Below, one piece after another: positions 25,781-36,300 of a stretch of 64,000 bases of DNA. Below the pieces are notes generated by a model. The model worked only from the letters and a program-made list of their open reading frames with translations. It had not been told where the DNA came from and did not search any database. Position 1 is the first letter of the stretch. Every line of letters begins with the position of its first letter. A program made the position numbers and the translations under genes. This DNA comes from JASEGV01 sp947085405 (lineage in GTDB: Bacteria > Bacteroidota > Ignavibacteria > UBA10030 > BY39). The DNA lies in contig CAMTWO010000009.1 in NCBI GenBank assembly GCA_947085405.1, positions 7,758 through 71,757 on the forward strand, in the 5' to 3' direction.

Positions 25781-27718
25781 ATGTTCAGAATAATTTTTCT
25801 TACAACCATTTTCATTCTAAATCAATCTTTTGCTGCTGGACAATCGGCATCAGATTCATCAAAAATATTTTATCTGCAACCTTATACTATCACCGCCACA
25901 AGGTTTGCTATTCCTATCAACGAGAGTTCTTCATCTATCGAGCTGATAACGAGAGAACAAATATCACGCAGCAATGCCTCTACTTTAGCCGATGTTTTAC
26001 AAAATGCAAGCAGTATTTTTATTAAAGATTATGGAACTGCAGGAGGATTGAAAACGCTTTCAATCAGAGGGACGGCTGCAGAACATAACCTGATACTCAT
26101 TAATGGCAGTAAAATAAATAATTTTCAAAACGGATTAGTCGATTTATCGCTAATGCCTGTAGAAAATATCGAGAAGGTCGAGGTAGTTCATGGTGGTAAT
26201 TCTGCATTATACGGCTCCGATGCAATCGGTGGCGTTGTAAATATTTTAACCACTAAATCTTCAGATGATAGAAAAATTAATTTAAGCGGCACTAAAGGTT
26301 CATTCAATTATAATAAATATCAGGTTGGTTATTCTGATCGATTACCCGGACAAATCGGATTAGCTATAAATTATGTGAACGAGTACGGAGACGATAATTA
26401 TAAATACCGTGTTATTGATTCTAATCCAGACAGGGTCGGGACGAAAAACAGAGAAAATGCTAAATTCAAAAGGCAAAATATTTATGTATCAACAGATTAC
26501 GTTTACGATAAAACAAATTTGCTACTAGCATCTTCGTACACAAATTCAAGTAAAGGGATACCGGGTAGTTTAGCATTCCCAAGTCTCAAAGCGAACCAAG
26601 CAGACAAAGCGATTTCTGGTCAATTTATAATCAACAATTCTTCATTAAACAATATCAATATTAAATTATCCTCGAATGTTTATTTTTCTCATCAAAAATA
26701 TACTGATGCAGATTGGCTGATTAATTCGTTTTCAAAAAATCTTCATTATAATATTAATCCTCAGTTTGATTACACACTTAATCAAAATATATTTATAGCA
26801 TCCGGTGGGGAATATGCAGAGGGAAAATTGGAAGGAGTTGATTATATCTCAAAGATTAAAAGAGAGCAAAAGTCTATTTATCTTACCTCAAATATTAATT
26901 ACGAGCTTGAAAGCGATTACTTTAAAAAAATAAATTTGTATCCAACGCTTAGGTATGACAAGTATTCCGGTTTCGATGGAGAGCTAATTCCGAAAATTGG
27001 GTTTAACTCTACTTTGCATGAAGATATTTATTTCAGGACGAGTTACGGAATTAATTATCGAATTCCAACATTGAACGATTTGTATTATATCGACGGCTGG
27101 GGAAATATGGGGAATAATAAATTAAAGCCCGAATACTCAAAAGCATTTGATATAGGTATAAATAAGAGCTTCAATATTTATGGCAGATTAATTATTGATG
27201 GTTCGTATTTTAAAATTGATACACGCGATAAAATTATTTGGATGCCTACACCGCTGTGGACTTATGCACCCGAGAATATAGGAAAAGTTTCAACTAATGG
27301 ATATTCACTGAAGTTAAATTGGATACTGAATAAGTATATACAATTGGAGGGAAATTACACTAATACCGATTCAAGAAAACGTAACGCTGATGGCGTCAAC
27401 GACCCAACGTTTGATAAGCAGATTGTTTATACACCAAAATCGATTACAAAGTTGGGCTTATATTTGAATTATGAATTCGTTTCATTCAATTTATATCAGC
27501 AGTTTGTTGGCAAACGGTTTGCAGATGAAGCAAATACTAAATCGTTATCTCCGTATAGCGTTATAAGTGGAAATCTATCGTTGAATTACAAAACAAACTA
27601 TGGTAAATATTCGGCTAAATTCGAAATGAATAATATGTTGGAAAAAGTTTATCAGGTAATAGCAGATTATCCGATGCCGTTGAGGAATTACAAGTTTACA
27701 TTAGGAATGGAATACTAA
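25781..27718 (+). CDS. btuB: BtuB-like TonB-dependent cobalamin receptor
   Basis: 645 aa outer-membrane receptor with signal peptide (to about residue 20), a plug domain (TITATRFAIPINESSSSIELITREQI, LSIRGTAAEHNLILINGSKI, VEVVHGGNSALYGSDAIGGVVNI) and a 22-strand-type barrel ending in FTLGMEY with a terminal aromatic. Its placement behind a cobalamin riboswitch makes a vitamin B12 or corrinoid substrate very likely. No downstream ABC transporter genes are co-encoded here. Confidence 0.9.
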   Translation: MFRIIFLTTIFILNQSFAAGQSASDSSKIFYLQPYTITATRFAIPINESSSSIELITREQISRSNASTLADVLQNASSIFIKDYGTAGGLKTLSIRGTAAEHNLILINGSKINNFQNGLVDLSLMPVENIEKVEVVHGGNSALYGSDAIGGVVNILTTKSSDDRKINLSGTKGSFNYNKYQVGYSDRLPGQIGLAINYVNEYGDDNYKYRVIDSNPDRVGTKNRENAKFKRQNIYVSTDYVYDKTNLLLASSYTNSSKGIPGSLAFPSLKANQADKAISGQFIINNSSLNNINIKLSSNVYFSHQKYTDADWLINSFSKNLHYNINPQFDYTLNQNIFIASGGEYAEGKLEGVDYISKIKREQKSIYLTSNINYELESDYFKKINLYPTLRYDKYSGFDGELIPKIGFNSTLHEDIYFRTSYGINYRIPTLNDLYYIDGWGNMGNNKLKPEYSKAFDIGINKSFNIYGRLIIDGSYFKIDTRDKIIWMPTPLWTYAPENIGKVSTNGYSLKLNWILNKYIQLEGNYTNTDSRKRNADGVNDPTFDKQIVYTPKSITKLGLYLNYEFVSFNLYQQFVGKRFADEANTKSLSPYSVISGNLSLNYKTNYGKYSAKFEMNNMLEKVYQVIADYPMPLRNYKFTLGMEY

Positions 27719-27719
27719 T

Positions 27720-27755
27720 AAAAAAAAGCCCAATCTTCAAACGAGGATTGGGCTT
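27720..27755 (-). terminator. Terminator of the coiled-coil response regulator gene
   Basis: Stem AAGCCCAATC / GATTGGGCTT with a 10-nt loop. Read on the minus strand it is followed by a run of T, and it begins 5 bp after the minus-strand stop codon. On the plus strand there is no T-tract, so it only weakly serves btuB. Confidence 0.85.
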
Positions 27756-27760
27756 GAAAA

Positions 27761-29761
27761 TCAATTTGAGGATAGACTTCGATATCTCTTAATTTTTCCT
27801 TCGACAACAGAGAATAACAAGTCCATATCGAGTGGTTTGGTCAAGTAGTCATCTACTCCGAGTTGAAGTCCGGATCTGATTATACCGCCATCTCCCAAAA
27901 CGCTCATTAACACGAATGGAATTCTATTTAATAGCGGATGTTTTTGTATTAAACCAAAGAAGCTGAAGCCATCCATTTGTGAGTTCTGAAATTTTATGTC
28001 AGAGATAATTAAATCTACCGAATTGTTTTGCAATATAAGGAGTGCATCGGGTACACAAGGTGCGGTATATACTTTATAGTTCCGGGAGATCAACTCGTGT
28101 TCTACAGTTTTTAACAATAATTCATCATCGTCAACGACTAAAATTATACCCTTTGTGCTTATTTTCATAAACAACGATAGAATATACGCTTCTAATTTTG
28201 ATGCTTCTTCGGAATTGATTTGATAGATTTGCTTTAGCTCTTCTAAATGTTTGGTATTCAGAGGGTCAATTCTGTTAAACTTGATTGCATCTTCAATTTT
28301 CGAAATGTATAATTCATGACGGACATCAATCTCGAGATTTGCGTGTTCCTCGAATGATAATTCCAGTAGCTCTTTTAATCCCATCAGTTTATGAATTTGT
28401 TCAACTTCCGGTTGTCCATCTACCCAATATTCCTTTAACCGTTTTTTGTAAAGAGCATATTTATCCTCCAATTGTTCAGGAATATGAACACCCAATAATT
28501 CCATCTTGTAATCGTAAGCACGTGTGAACTGTTCCTGGATCTGTTCTAATTTTTGGATGAACTTTGTTTCCATCTCTTTTTTTAGAGTAGCACGTATTTC
28601 TTCTACCTTATGGTTCTCGACCGTAACTAATTGAGCTTGTGAATTTTTAAGTTTATCGGCTTCAATTTCCAGAGATTTTTGAAATTCTTCGTGTAATCGC
28701 TGCTTTTCCAATTCGATTTCGTTCTGATAGTGTGCACTCAGTTCAGCTCTTATACTTTCCTCTAAGATTGTTTGTTTTTTTGCAAATTCATTTTTTTCGC
28801 GTTCACGAATCCTTGCTAATTCGGCTGCTAAAACTCTTTGTGTCTGTTCTTCTAATTCTCTTTGTTTTAATGATAATTGATGGTCGAGTGTTGCCTTTTC
28901 ATTCTCGTAGTACATTTTAATATCGTTTTTTTCTTTCTCTAATTGTTGTTGGAAATCGCTCGTAAGCTTTTGCTTTAATTCTTCTGTTTGCATCTGCATA
29001 GTATCAATTTTTAATTTATCGTTTTCTTCTTTAAGTTTTCCAACTTCGGTTTTAAGTCTTTGCTCAAATTGTACTGTTAGTTCTTTCTCCCGTTCTTGAG
29101 AGGCATTATGTTCGTTCTCTAATAAAATCTTGGATTTATTCTCGAGTTCTAATTGAATCGCTTCGATTTTTGATTGGAATTCTGATTCAAGACGCTGTTT
29201 CATTTCTGTCTCTAGGAAAGATTGTTCAGCATGGAACTGGTCGCGAAGTCTCTGCTCGGTCGAAACTAATTCGGCTTCTAATTTATTCCGATATTCTTGT
29301 TCAATTTTGTTTTTTGTATTACCTACTTGTTCTTCAAACTGATGTGCAAGCTTAATACGTTCCTGTTCAAATCGTTGTTTTTCCTGTTCTATTTTTTTTG
29401 CGACTGCTTTTTCGACTTTGATTAGTTCGTCTTTAAATTTAGCTTGAAACTCTTTTTCAATGTTGTCTTTCAAATTATCAGTCGTAATCACTTTTGGTTC
29501 TTCAAGTTTTTCAATGGCTCCTTCTTTAATATTCTGAATATTCACCATACCCATTTTTGGCTGGGAAGTAATATCCGTTTTAAAATATTCAATCCGTTCA
29601 ATGAACGCCAAAACATAAGGATTGGATGGATCAACTGCTTTCGCTTGTTGAACAAGTTCTGAGGCTGCCTCAAAGTTCTTTGCTTTTATAAATGAATCAG
29701 CTTCTTTCAAAAATTTTGAGACTGCTTCACGTTTATCTGTATAAATCGTTTCTGCTGCCAT
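27761..29761 (-). CDS. TPR/coiled-coil protein with C-terminal receiver domain
   Basis: 666 aa. N-terminal TPR-like segment (residues about 10-60, FLKEADSFIKAKNFEAASELVQQAK), then roughly 330 residues of Glu/Lys/Gln-rich coiled coil (about 90-425), a helical linker, and a C-terminal receiver domain (538-666) with acidic pocket VVDDDE, phospho-acceptor Asp588 in IISDIKF and conserved Lys642 in LTKPLD. No output domain. The layout suggests a scaffold or cytoskeletal-type protein whose assembly is switched by phosphorylation; the kinase is unknown. Divergently transcribed from dut. Confidence 0.85.
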   Translation of the reverse strand: MAAETIYTDKREAVSKFLKEADSFIKAKNFEAASELVQQAKAVDPSNPYVLAFIERIEYFKTDITSQPKMGMVNIQNIKEGAIEKLEEPKVITTDNLKDNIEKEFQAKFKDELIKVEKAVAKKIEQEKQRFEQERIKLAHQFEEQVGNTKNKIEQEYRNKLEAELVSTEQRLRDQFHAEQSFLETEMKQRLESEFQSKIEAIQLELENKSKILLENEHNASQEREKELTVQFEQRLKTEVGKLKEENDKLKIDTMQMQTEELKQKLTSDFQQQLEKEKNDIKMYYENEKATLDHQLSLKQRELEEQTQRVLAAELARIREREKNEFAKKQTILEESIRAELSAHYQNEIELEKQRLHEEFQKSLEIEADKLKNSQAQLVTVENHKVEEIRATLKKEMETKFIQKLEQIQEQFTRAYDYKMELLGVHIPEQLEDKYALYKKRLKEYWVDGQPEVEQIHKLMGLKELLELSFEEHANLEIDVRHELYISKIEDAIKFNRIDPLNTKHLEELKQIYQINSEEASKLEAYILSLFMKISTKGIILVVDDDELLLKTVEHELISRNYKVYTAPCVPDALLILQNNSVDLIISDIKFQNSQMDGFSFFGLIQKHPLLNRIPFVLMSVLGDGGIIRSGLQLGVDDYLTKPLDMDLLFSVVEGKIKRYRSLSSN

Positions 29762-29898
29762 ATGCTGCCCCTTGTTACATATTGAAAATAATATAATTTG
29801 GAGTAAAGATATAAAGTTTTATATCAAATATCAAGTTTTTGGCTTTGTTTGTATCTGATAAATATTTCCAGTATATTTTTTGAAAAAATACCTGAGAA

Positions 29899-30342
29899 AT
29901 GAAAATTCCTATAACAAAAGTAGAACTAAACGGCGAAAAAGTTACTCTCCCAAATTACGCTACACCAGGTTCAGCGGGTATGGATTTATGTGCTGCCTTA
30001 AATAGCGACGTTATTCTTAAACCAAACGATTCGTATTTAATTCCAACAGGTTTTAAAATTGAGCTTCCCGAAGGTTACGAAGCACAGGTGAGGCCACGAA
30101 GCGGGTTATCAATAAAGCATAATATTGTTGTGTTAAATTCACCCGGTACCATTGATTCGGATTATAGAGGTGAGATTAAAGTGATATTAAAAAATTTGGG
30201 AAATAAAGATTTTGTTGTTAAACATGGAGACCGTATTGCTCAAATGGTTATTGCATCTTATGTTAGAATCGAATGGGATGAAGTAGAAAAAATAAACGAT
30301 ACCGAACGTGGTAGCGGCGGTTTTGGACACACCGGGAAATAA
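29899..30342 (+). CDS. dut: Deoxyuridine 5'-triphosphate nucleotidohydrolase (dUTPase)
   Basis: 147 aa. All five trimeric dUTPase motifs are visible: PGSAGMDLCA, RPRSGLS, NSPGTIDSDYRGEI (catalytic Asp), GDRIAQMVI and the C-terminal RGSGGFGHTG. Hydrolyses dUTP to dUMP and PPi. First gene of a tight run (3 bp to the next gene). Confidence 0.97.
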   Translation: MKIPITKVELNGEKVTLPNYATPGSAGMDLCAALNSDVILKPNDSYLIPTGFKIELPEGYEAQVRPRSGLSIKHNIVVLNSPGTIDSDYRGEIKVILKNLGNKDFVVKHGDRIAQMVIASYVRIEWDEVEKINDTERGSGGFGHTGK

Positions 30343-30345
30343 GAT

Positions 30346-31575
30346 ATGGATGATTTAAATTCTGGTAAGATTGGTACGATTGTTTTAATAGCAGGGATAT
30401 CATTGATCGGACTGTTACTATTTTTCATACAATCTGTCATATCTCCGTTTTTAATATTGTTTGCAATATTATTTCTATTGTATCCACTGCGTCATGTTCA
30501 ATATATCAAAACTATAATGTGGCTTGCTCTGCTTTTATTCTTAGTTTGGTTTTTATTCGAATTGAAAAATATTTTACTCCCTTTCATTATTGCGATACTG
30601 CTTGCATACTTATTTAACCCACTCGTTACAAAATTGGAAGTTAAAAGAGTAAAAAGGTGGTTGTCATCGTTAATAATAATAATTGCTTTGCTGGCTACAT
30701 TTGCCTCCCTCATTATTTTTATCATGCCGTTGGCGATCCAGCAATTTAATAGTATTATTACAGCTATTACTGATATAACTGGTGATCTAGTTACTCAAAT
30801 CAAGCACGGTAAAATATTTGCTTGGTTAGGAGCTTATGGAATCGACATCGAACATGCACGCGAACGGTTTTCTGAGGAACTCACTCCACGTTTGGAAGAT
30901 ATTTTGACCAATATAGTAACTAGCGTCTTTGGTTTCATCACTAGTATATCGGTTTTAATAACGCAGGTTATTAATATTATAATCATTCCATTTCTATTAT
31001 TTTATTTGCTAAAAGATTTCGACCTTCTGGTAAATCGCTTAAAATCATTTATCCCTTCTAAAAGAGAAGTAACTCTTGTTAATTATTTTTTAAAAGTTGA
31101 TAAACTAATTGGCAAGTATTTGCGGGGCGCACTCATTGTTGCATTTATTCACGGAATATTAGTGGGTGTTTTGCTGGCTATTTTCGGTATCAAATATCCA
31201 GTAGTATTAGGAATGATTGCGGGAGTATTGAGTATAATTCCTTACTTTGGTTTGTTCATTAGTTTGAGTTTATCGTTGATTGTCGCGCTATTCAGCGGCG
31301 ACCCAGTGTGGCTTAAAATAGTATTTGTGCTATCGTCATTTGGCCTCCTGCAAATTCTTGAAGCATCGGTTATTTCCCCGAACATACTCGGTAAGCAAGT
31401 CGGACTGCATCCTGTTTTATTAATTCTATCGCTTCTTCTTTTTGGCTATGTTTTAGGATTTCTAGGTTTGTTGATCGCGGTTCCAACTACCGCAATAATT
31501 ATTATGACAATAAAAGATTGGGAGGAACGGAAAAAACTGGCTCCAGAATTAATGATTGAAAAGGAAAAATTATAA
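30346..31575 (+). CDS. AI-2E family (PerM/TqsA-like) membrane transporter
   Basis: 409 aa, seven to eight hydrophobic segments, with a family-typical middle cytoplasmic/periplasmic stretch and FLLFYLLKDFD, GKYLRGALIVAFIHGILVG and ISPNILGKQVGLHPVLLILSLL signatures. Family members include autoinducer-2 exporters and Na+/H+ antiporters; the substrate cannot be chosen from sequence. The stop codon abuts the next start. Confidence 0.88.
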   Translation: MDDLNSGKIGTIVLIAGISLIGLLLFFIQSVISPFLILFAILFLLYPLRHVQYIKTIMWLALLLFLVWFLFELKNILLPFIIAILLAYLFNPLVTKLEVKRVKRWLSSLIIIIALLATFASLIIFIMPLAIQQFNSIITAITDITGDLVTQIKHGKIFAWLGAYGIDIEHARERFSEELTPRLEDILTNIVTSVFGFITSISVLITQVINIIIIPFLLFYLLKDFDLLVNRLKSFIPSKREVTLVNYFLKVDKLIGKYLRGALIVAFIHGILVGVLLAIFGIKYPVVLGMIAGVLSIIPYFGLFISLSLSLIVALFSGDPVWLKIVFVLSSFGLLQILEASVISPNILGKQVGLHPVLLILSLLLFGYVLGFLGLLIAVPTTAIIIMTIKDWEERKKLAPELMIEKEKL

Positions 31576-32256
31576 ATGCCTGGTGTTTTATATCTCATTG
31601 CAACTCCGATAGGGAATTACGGAGATATTACTTATCGAGCTCTCGAAGTATTGAAGCAAGTCGATATCGTTGTTGCCGAAGAGTTTCGTGAAGGGAAGAA
31701 ATTGTTACGTCATTACGGAATCGATAAACCTCTCGAAAACTTAAACGAGCATAACGAAGAAGACAAGTCGGGCGAGTTGTTGCAGATGTTGTTGGAAGGA
31801 AAAAATATTGGATTAATCTCGGATTCAGGCACTCCTGTTTTTTCGGACCCCGGAAGAAAACTTGTAAATAAATCAATCAGTAAAAAAATAAGGATTATTC
31901 CTTTACCGGGAACTTCTTCGTTGATGCCTGCATTAATAGTGTCAGGTTTTAATATCGACAAATTTTTGTTTTATGGTTGGCTCTCTCCTAAAACTGAACA
32001 ACGTAAAAAAGAAATTCGTTTACTACAAAAAGAAAACAGAACAATTGTTCTTATGGATACTCCTTATCGCCTGATTCCTTTGTTAAAAGATTTAAAAGAT
32101 ATATTTAAGGATTCACGCCTTATGTGTATTGCATATAATATAACAATGGATGATGAACGAATATTTTATGGAACTGCAACAGAATTATATAATATAGCTT
32201 CTGAAAAAAAACTAAAAGGGGAGTACGTGATTGTTATTGGTAACAAGAATGAATAA
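31576..32256 (+). CDS. rsmI: RsmI-like SAM-dependent tetrapyrrole-fold methyltransferase
   Basis: 226 aa. MPGVLYLIATPIGNYGDITYRAL, DIVVAEEFREGKKLLRHYG, GLISDSGTPVFSDPG and IPLPGTSSLMPALIVSGF are the RsmI family blocks (16S rRNA C1402 2'-O-methylation). The protein lacks the roughly 50-residue C-terminal extension of canonical RsmI (about 280 aa), and AEEFREGKKLL replaces the usual AEDTR. It could be the short RsmI-like paralogue, so the exact target is uncertain. Confidence 0.8.
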   Translation: MPGVLYLIATPIGNYGDITYRALEVLKQVDIVVAEEFREGKKLLRHYGIDKPLENLNEHNEEDKSGELLQMLLEGKNIGLISDSGTPVFSDPGRKLVNKSISKKIRIIPLPGTSSLMPALIVSGFNIDKFLFYGWLSPKTEQRKKEIRLLQKENRTIVLMDTPYRLIPLLKDLKDIFKDSRLMCIAYNITMDDERIFYGTATELYNIASEKKLKGEYVIVIGNKNE

Positions 32257-32285
32257 GCATTAATCTTTGATAAAAAAATAAGTTC

Positions 32286-32373
32286 ATAGAACACGGAAAA
32301 ACGCGGATTTGACTGATTTACGCGGATTGTTATCAGTGTGTTTCCGTATAATCAGTGTTCATCCGTGTTCTAT
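32286..32373. repeat. Palindromic intergenic repeat (ATAGAACACGGA type)
   Basis: Perfect 12-bp terminal arms ATAGAACACGGA (32286-32297) and TCCGTGTTCTAT (32362-32373), with internal copies of CGCGGATT and imperfect ATCAGTGT copies. The element fills most of the gap after the rsmI-like gene. It contains no ORF and resembles small non-autonomous palindromic repeats. Confidence 0.75.
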
Positions 32374-32447
32374 ATTCCATTTATCAGAAGTCTCTTAATC
32401 AAAATATTTGGTTGCTTCAACCACCAGAAGGGGAACAAATGCCTAAT

Positions 32448-33086
32448 TTATTTGAGCAAATCTTGTTTAGTTTTAATGATTTGATTTGCTGAGTATTTAC
32501 TAACCACAAATATCTGCGGTGATGATGAACTCACAATCCAATATTTAGAACTATCGGGCGGCATTGGATAGAAAATCAAACTCGATTTAACGTCAGTTGT
32601 TGTTTCAATCCTTACTTGTGGTTGCGGAAGAGTAAGTTCGGTATCTACAAAATCTTCAGCTCGAAGATTCGAAAGCGTTGAAAGCAAATTATCAATTGTT
32701 GCAGTCGCAATAGTATCGCTGCCAATCATCCATTTGCTTTCTAATTTTTCTGCTAAAAATTTTTCTTTATCAAATTCAAAAAATAATTGTGTTATTGAAT
32801 CTTTTTCAGTTTTAAATATAGTTTTATCACGCCAATCACGCACTTCTTTATTGATGATCCACGAGTTCAATCCTTCAGCCAAATATACATCGTCCGAATT
32901 TGTTGCCCGGATGTATGATACAAAATATGATGGTCCCATTTTACCGACGATTAATGAAATAGTTTTGCCTGCACCGTTTGGACCAAGGAAGCCGACGATT
33001 TCACCGTGGTGAATTTCAAACGAGATATTATCGACTGCTTTAACATCGCCATAATGTTTTGATAAATTATTTACAATTATCGACAT
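32448..33086 (-). pseudogene. GldA-type ABC ATPase / DUF4340 deletion chimera
   Basis: 212-aa frame. Residues 1-42 are the start of a gliding-type ABC ATPase (VNNLSKHYGDVKAVDNISFEI, Walker A GPNGAGKT), but the sequence switches within two residues of the Walker A to LIVGKMGPSYFVSYIRATNSDDVYLAEG...DWRDKTIF, which is the DUF4340 protein normally encoded at the far end of the same ABC cluster. There is no Q-loop, signature or Walker B. The join lies near 32955-32961. Best explained by an in-frame deletion removing the rest of the ATPase gene, the permease genes and the start of the DUF4340 gene. Unlikely to be functional as an ATPase. Confidence 0.85.
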
Positions 33087-33314
33087 AATTTGCCTGATTG
33101 TTAAGTATTAATAAAAATGCGTTGAAAATATAATAAACGGAGAGAAAAAAAGCAAAAATTATAGTCAGCAAATAGTTCTTGATAGTATGCTAAAAAACGT
33201 ATATATTTCAGTTGTTTTTAACTACCGTATGTAATTGGTAGGGTTGACTGAGAGAATGAGAGTTTTAAATTATATAGACTAACAACGCCGATTTTTGTGA
33301 CGGAGTAATTAATA

Positions 33315-33321
33315 GTTATAT
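33315..33321 (+). other. Candidate cassette start core site (GTTATAT)
   Basis: GTTATAT, 40 bp before the ATG at 33355, is complementary to ATATAAC at 37226-37232 behind the same gene, the relation expected between the two ends of an integron cassette. Only 7 bp match, so alone it is weak. The surrounding 33087-33354 gap shows no gene. Confidence 0.35.
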
Positions 33322-33354
33322 ACTTAACCAAATTATTCCAAAATTCTAAAATGA

Positions 33355-36300
33355 ATGATATGTATGAAGCCATTAGATAAAAACTATTTATCCTTACAAT
33401 TCTGGAATAAAATCCATAATAAAAACGGCACTGAATTTCAGAGTTTTTTTGAAGATATCATGGAAAAAGCATTTCCTGATTTTAAAAAAATAAGACCATA
33501 CGGTAAGGACGGTGATGGAGGTAATGATGGTTATATAAAAAGAATGGGTATTTATTTTCAAGTATACGCCCCAGATGTACCGGCTATAAAAGAAGCCGAA
33601 GCCGCTAAAAAGTTATCAAATGATTTTGAAAAACTTAAGAAAAATTGGTCTGATATTTCTGAGATTAAGAAATATTATTTCGTCTATAACGATAAAAACG
33701 CTGGTTCAACCCAAAAATTAGAGTCTGCTATTACAAATTTACAAAAAACTAATCCTAGTATTGAATTTGAAGTTTTTAATTCAAAAAAACTTGAAGAAAC
33801 CTTTTTTTCATTGGGCAATACAGAGATATTAAATCTTGGTTTTAATATCGACTCCAGAACCGCCATTGCTAATGCTTACGAATATATTAAAAAAATAGAG
33901 CTATCTCTTGATAAAGAATATGTGGATTACGCATTAAAGCTTCATAGTGAAATGGAAAGCATTATAAGGACATTGGAAGAAGAACAACTAGAAATTGAAT
34001 ATGAATTAATAAAAGGTAGATGTTTACAAAGAATAGAAAGAGTACAAGAAGCTGAGACGATTTACCAGAGTCTCTCAAAAAGATATCCCGAAGATCCCAG
34101 ACCGATCTTATATTTGGCTGAAATATTCCTTTTGGGAAAAGATTTTAGTCAAAACCAATTATTGTTAGACAAAGCTTCTAAGGAACATTGGTTACATCAA
34201 ATCGAAGTGTTGGTAAGAAAATTCACACTTGGAGAAGATATTGACATCACATTAATTGATGAACAAGCATTTCCAAAAAATCCCCAAATTAAATCAAATT
34301 ATTATAGGCTATACTCACTTTTCATCGAAAGGCTTGGAGATATTAATAAAGCCGATAGTTTTATTGAAAAGGCAATTCATCTTAATCCACATAGATTTAG
34401 TAATTATGAAGTGAAACTATCGCTGCTTGAGGGTAGACTTTTTTCCTCATTGAACAGTAATGAAAATGCTCAAAATGATTTGAATGAATACTTTAATAAA
34501 ATAGAAGAAGTCGAAAAAATCTATTTTGATTTTAACGAGTTAAGAGTGCGTTCTCAAGCATCTCTCTTGCTTAAGAAAATGAAGGTCTATCGTGTTCAAG
34601 AAAACCTTGTTGGTTACGAAAAACTATCCAATGAAATATTCCGATTAATCCTAAAATGCTATTTTGATAATCATACTGAAAATATGCTTGTATCCCTATT
34701 GTGGGGAATCTATTTACCTAAGGATGATTTTGAGGATTTAATAAGTTATTTAGAACAAACTAAAATTAAATTATCCGATCAATTATCACAATTATTAATA
34801 ATACAATTTACTCTTCATGAAATACTTCTCGATGAAGGTAAAACATTTTTTAACAAAAATAATAATAAAAAATACTATGATTTTATTTATGCGATAGAAA
34901 CGCATGATTATCCTTTGGTCTTGGAATTTTTAAAAGACAATGTTCATTTTGCTATTGCATTTGCTGATTCCTTGAGGGGTTTACCAGAATTACGGAAATT
35001 AATTATTGATGATCTCCCGGATGATATTGATAAAACCAAAGAAAAATTACTACTTCTATATTACTTCGATGCGAATGATTTAGATAATGCTTTAAATACT
35101 TTAAGAGAGATTGACATATCATGTCTGAACTACGTTGAATGTAAAACAATAATAAAAATCGTTCAAAAGATAGAGGCATGGGATTTAGAAATACCGATTA
35201 TTAAGAAATTATTAGACTACGAACAAAATGATAAAATCAGACTTAATCTTAGATTGCGCCTATTTCAAGCCCATTTTAATCTAAAGAATTATTTAGATGT
35301 AATTCCTCTTGGAAATGAATTGCTTAAAGCACAAGTAAATGAAAAATTCTTAGAACCCAAAAGTATGGAATCAATTTTTGCTCAAACAATTCAAGCATAT
35401 TTATGGCGTGGCGAAGAAAAAAATGCTTTGTTGTTATTAGATAAATACAAACCCTTATCAATTGCACCCGAATTTAAAGTTAGTATTGAGTCGGATGTTT
35501 ATCTTAAAAATAATTTGCCAGAAAAGGCAATCAATTCATTAGTATCTGCCGTGAAAATTAAGAAACGGCTATCCCATGAAGAATATGCGAGTTTATTTTT
35601 TATTATAGTTCAAATTGAAAACCTAATTGAATTTAATTTAGAATCGCTTGATGAAGTCATTTCTGATTGTTTTGTTAAATTATTAAAACAAGAAAGATGG
35701 TATTATATCGGCGATGGAAATGAATTGGATTCAACAAAAATTGATTCTGAACACGAAAGTTATGCTCTATTTAGGGGGGGGAAATTAGGCGGTGAAATTC
35801 AATTCCCAAATAAATATTCTTCCAAAGAAAACGTTGATAAAATAGAGTTAATTTTTACGATAGAGAAATATATATTATGGCAAAGTAGTCACAATTTTGA
35901 ACAATTATCACGCGAGGGACGATGGCCCGGTGCTAAAATGATTGAAGTCCCTCCACAAGATGACACAATTGACACTCAGTATCTAGAGACATTCCTAAAA
36001 GATGAGCAGAAACGGAGAGATCCTTTATTTGAAATGTATTGCGAAAATAATTTACCGCTTGCAATGCTCGCTCTAAATGAGGGCGGTTTACCAAAAGCTA
36101 TCAGTCGAATAATACAAGAAAACAAGGGATTCATAAAGTTTAGTTCAGGTATTCGAGATGAAATGGAGCTACAAAAAAAGACAGCCAATGAGGTTGTAAT
36201 AAATAAATTGCCATTTGTTATAGATGGAACTTCCGCGCTTTTCTTATCAGAAATTGGATTCTTTCAAAAAATTCAATCTTACATAACAAACTTTAGAGTT

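Noticed and set aside
32448..33086. Functional ABC transporter ATPase
   Set aside because: Only the first 42 residues match; signature motif, Q-loop and Walker B are missing.
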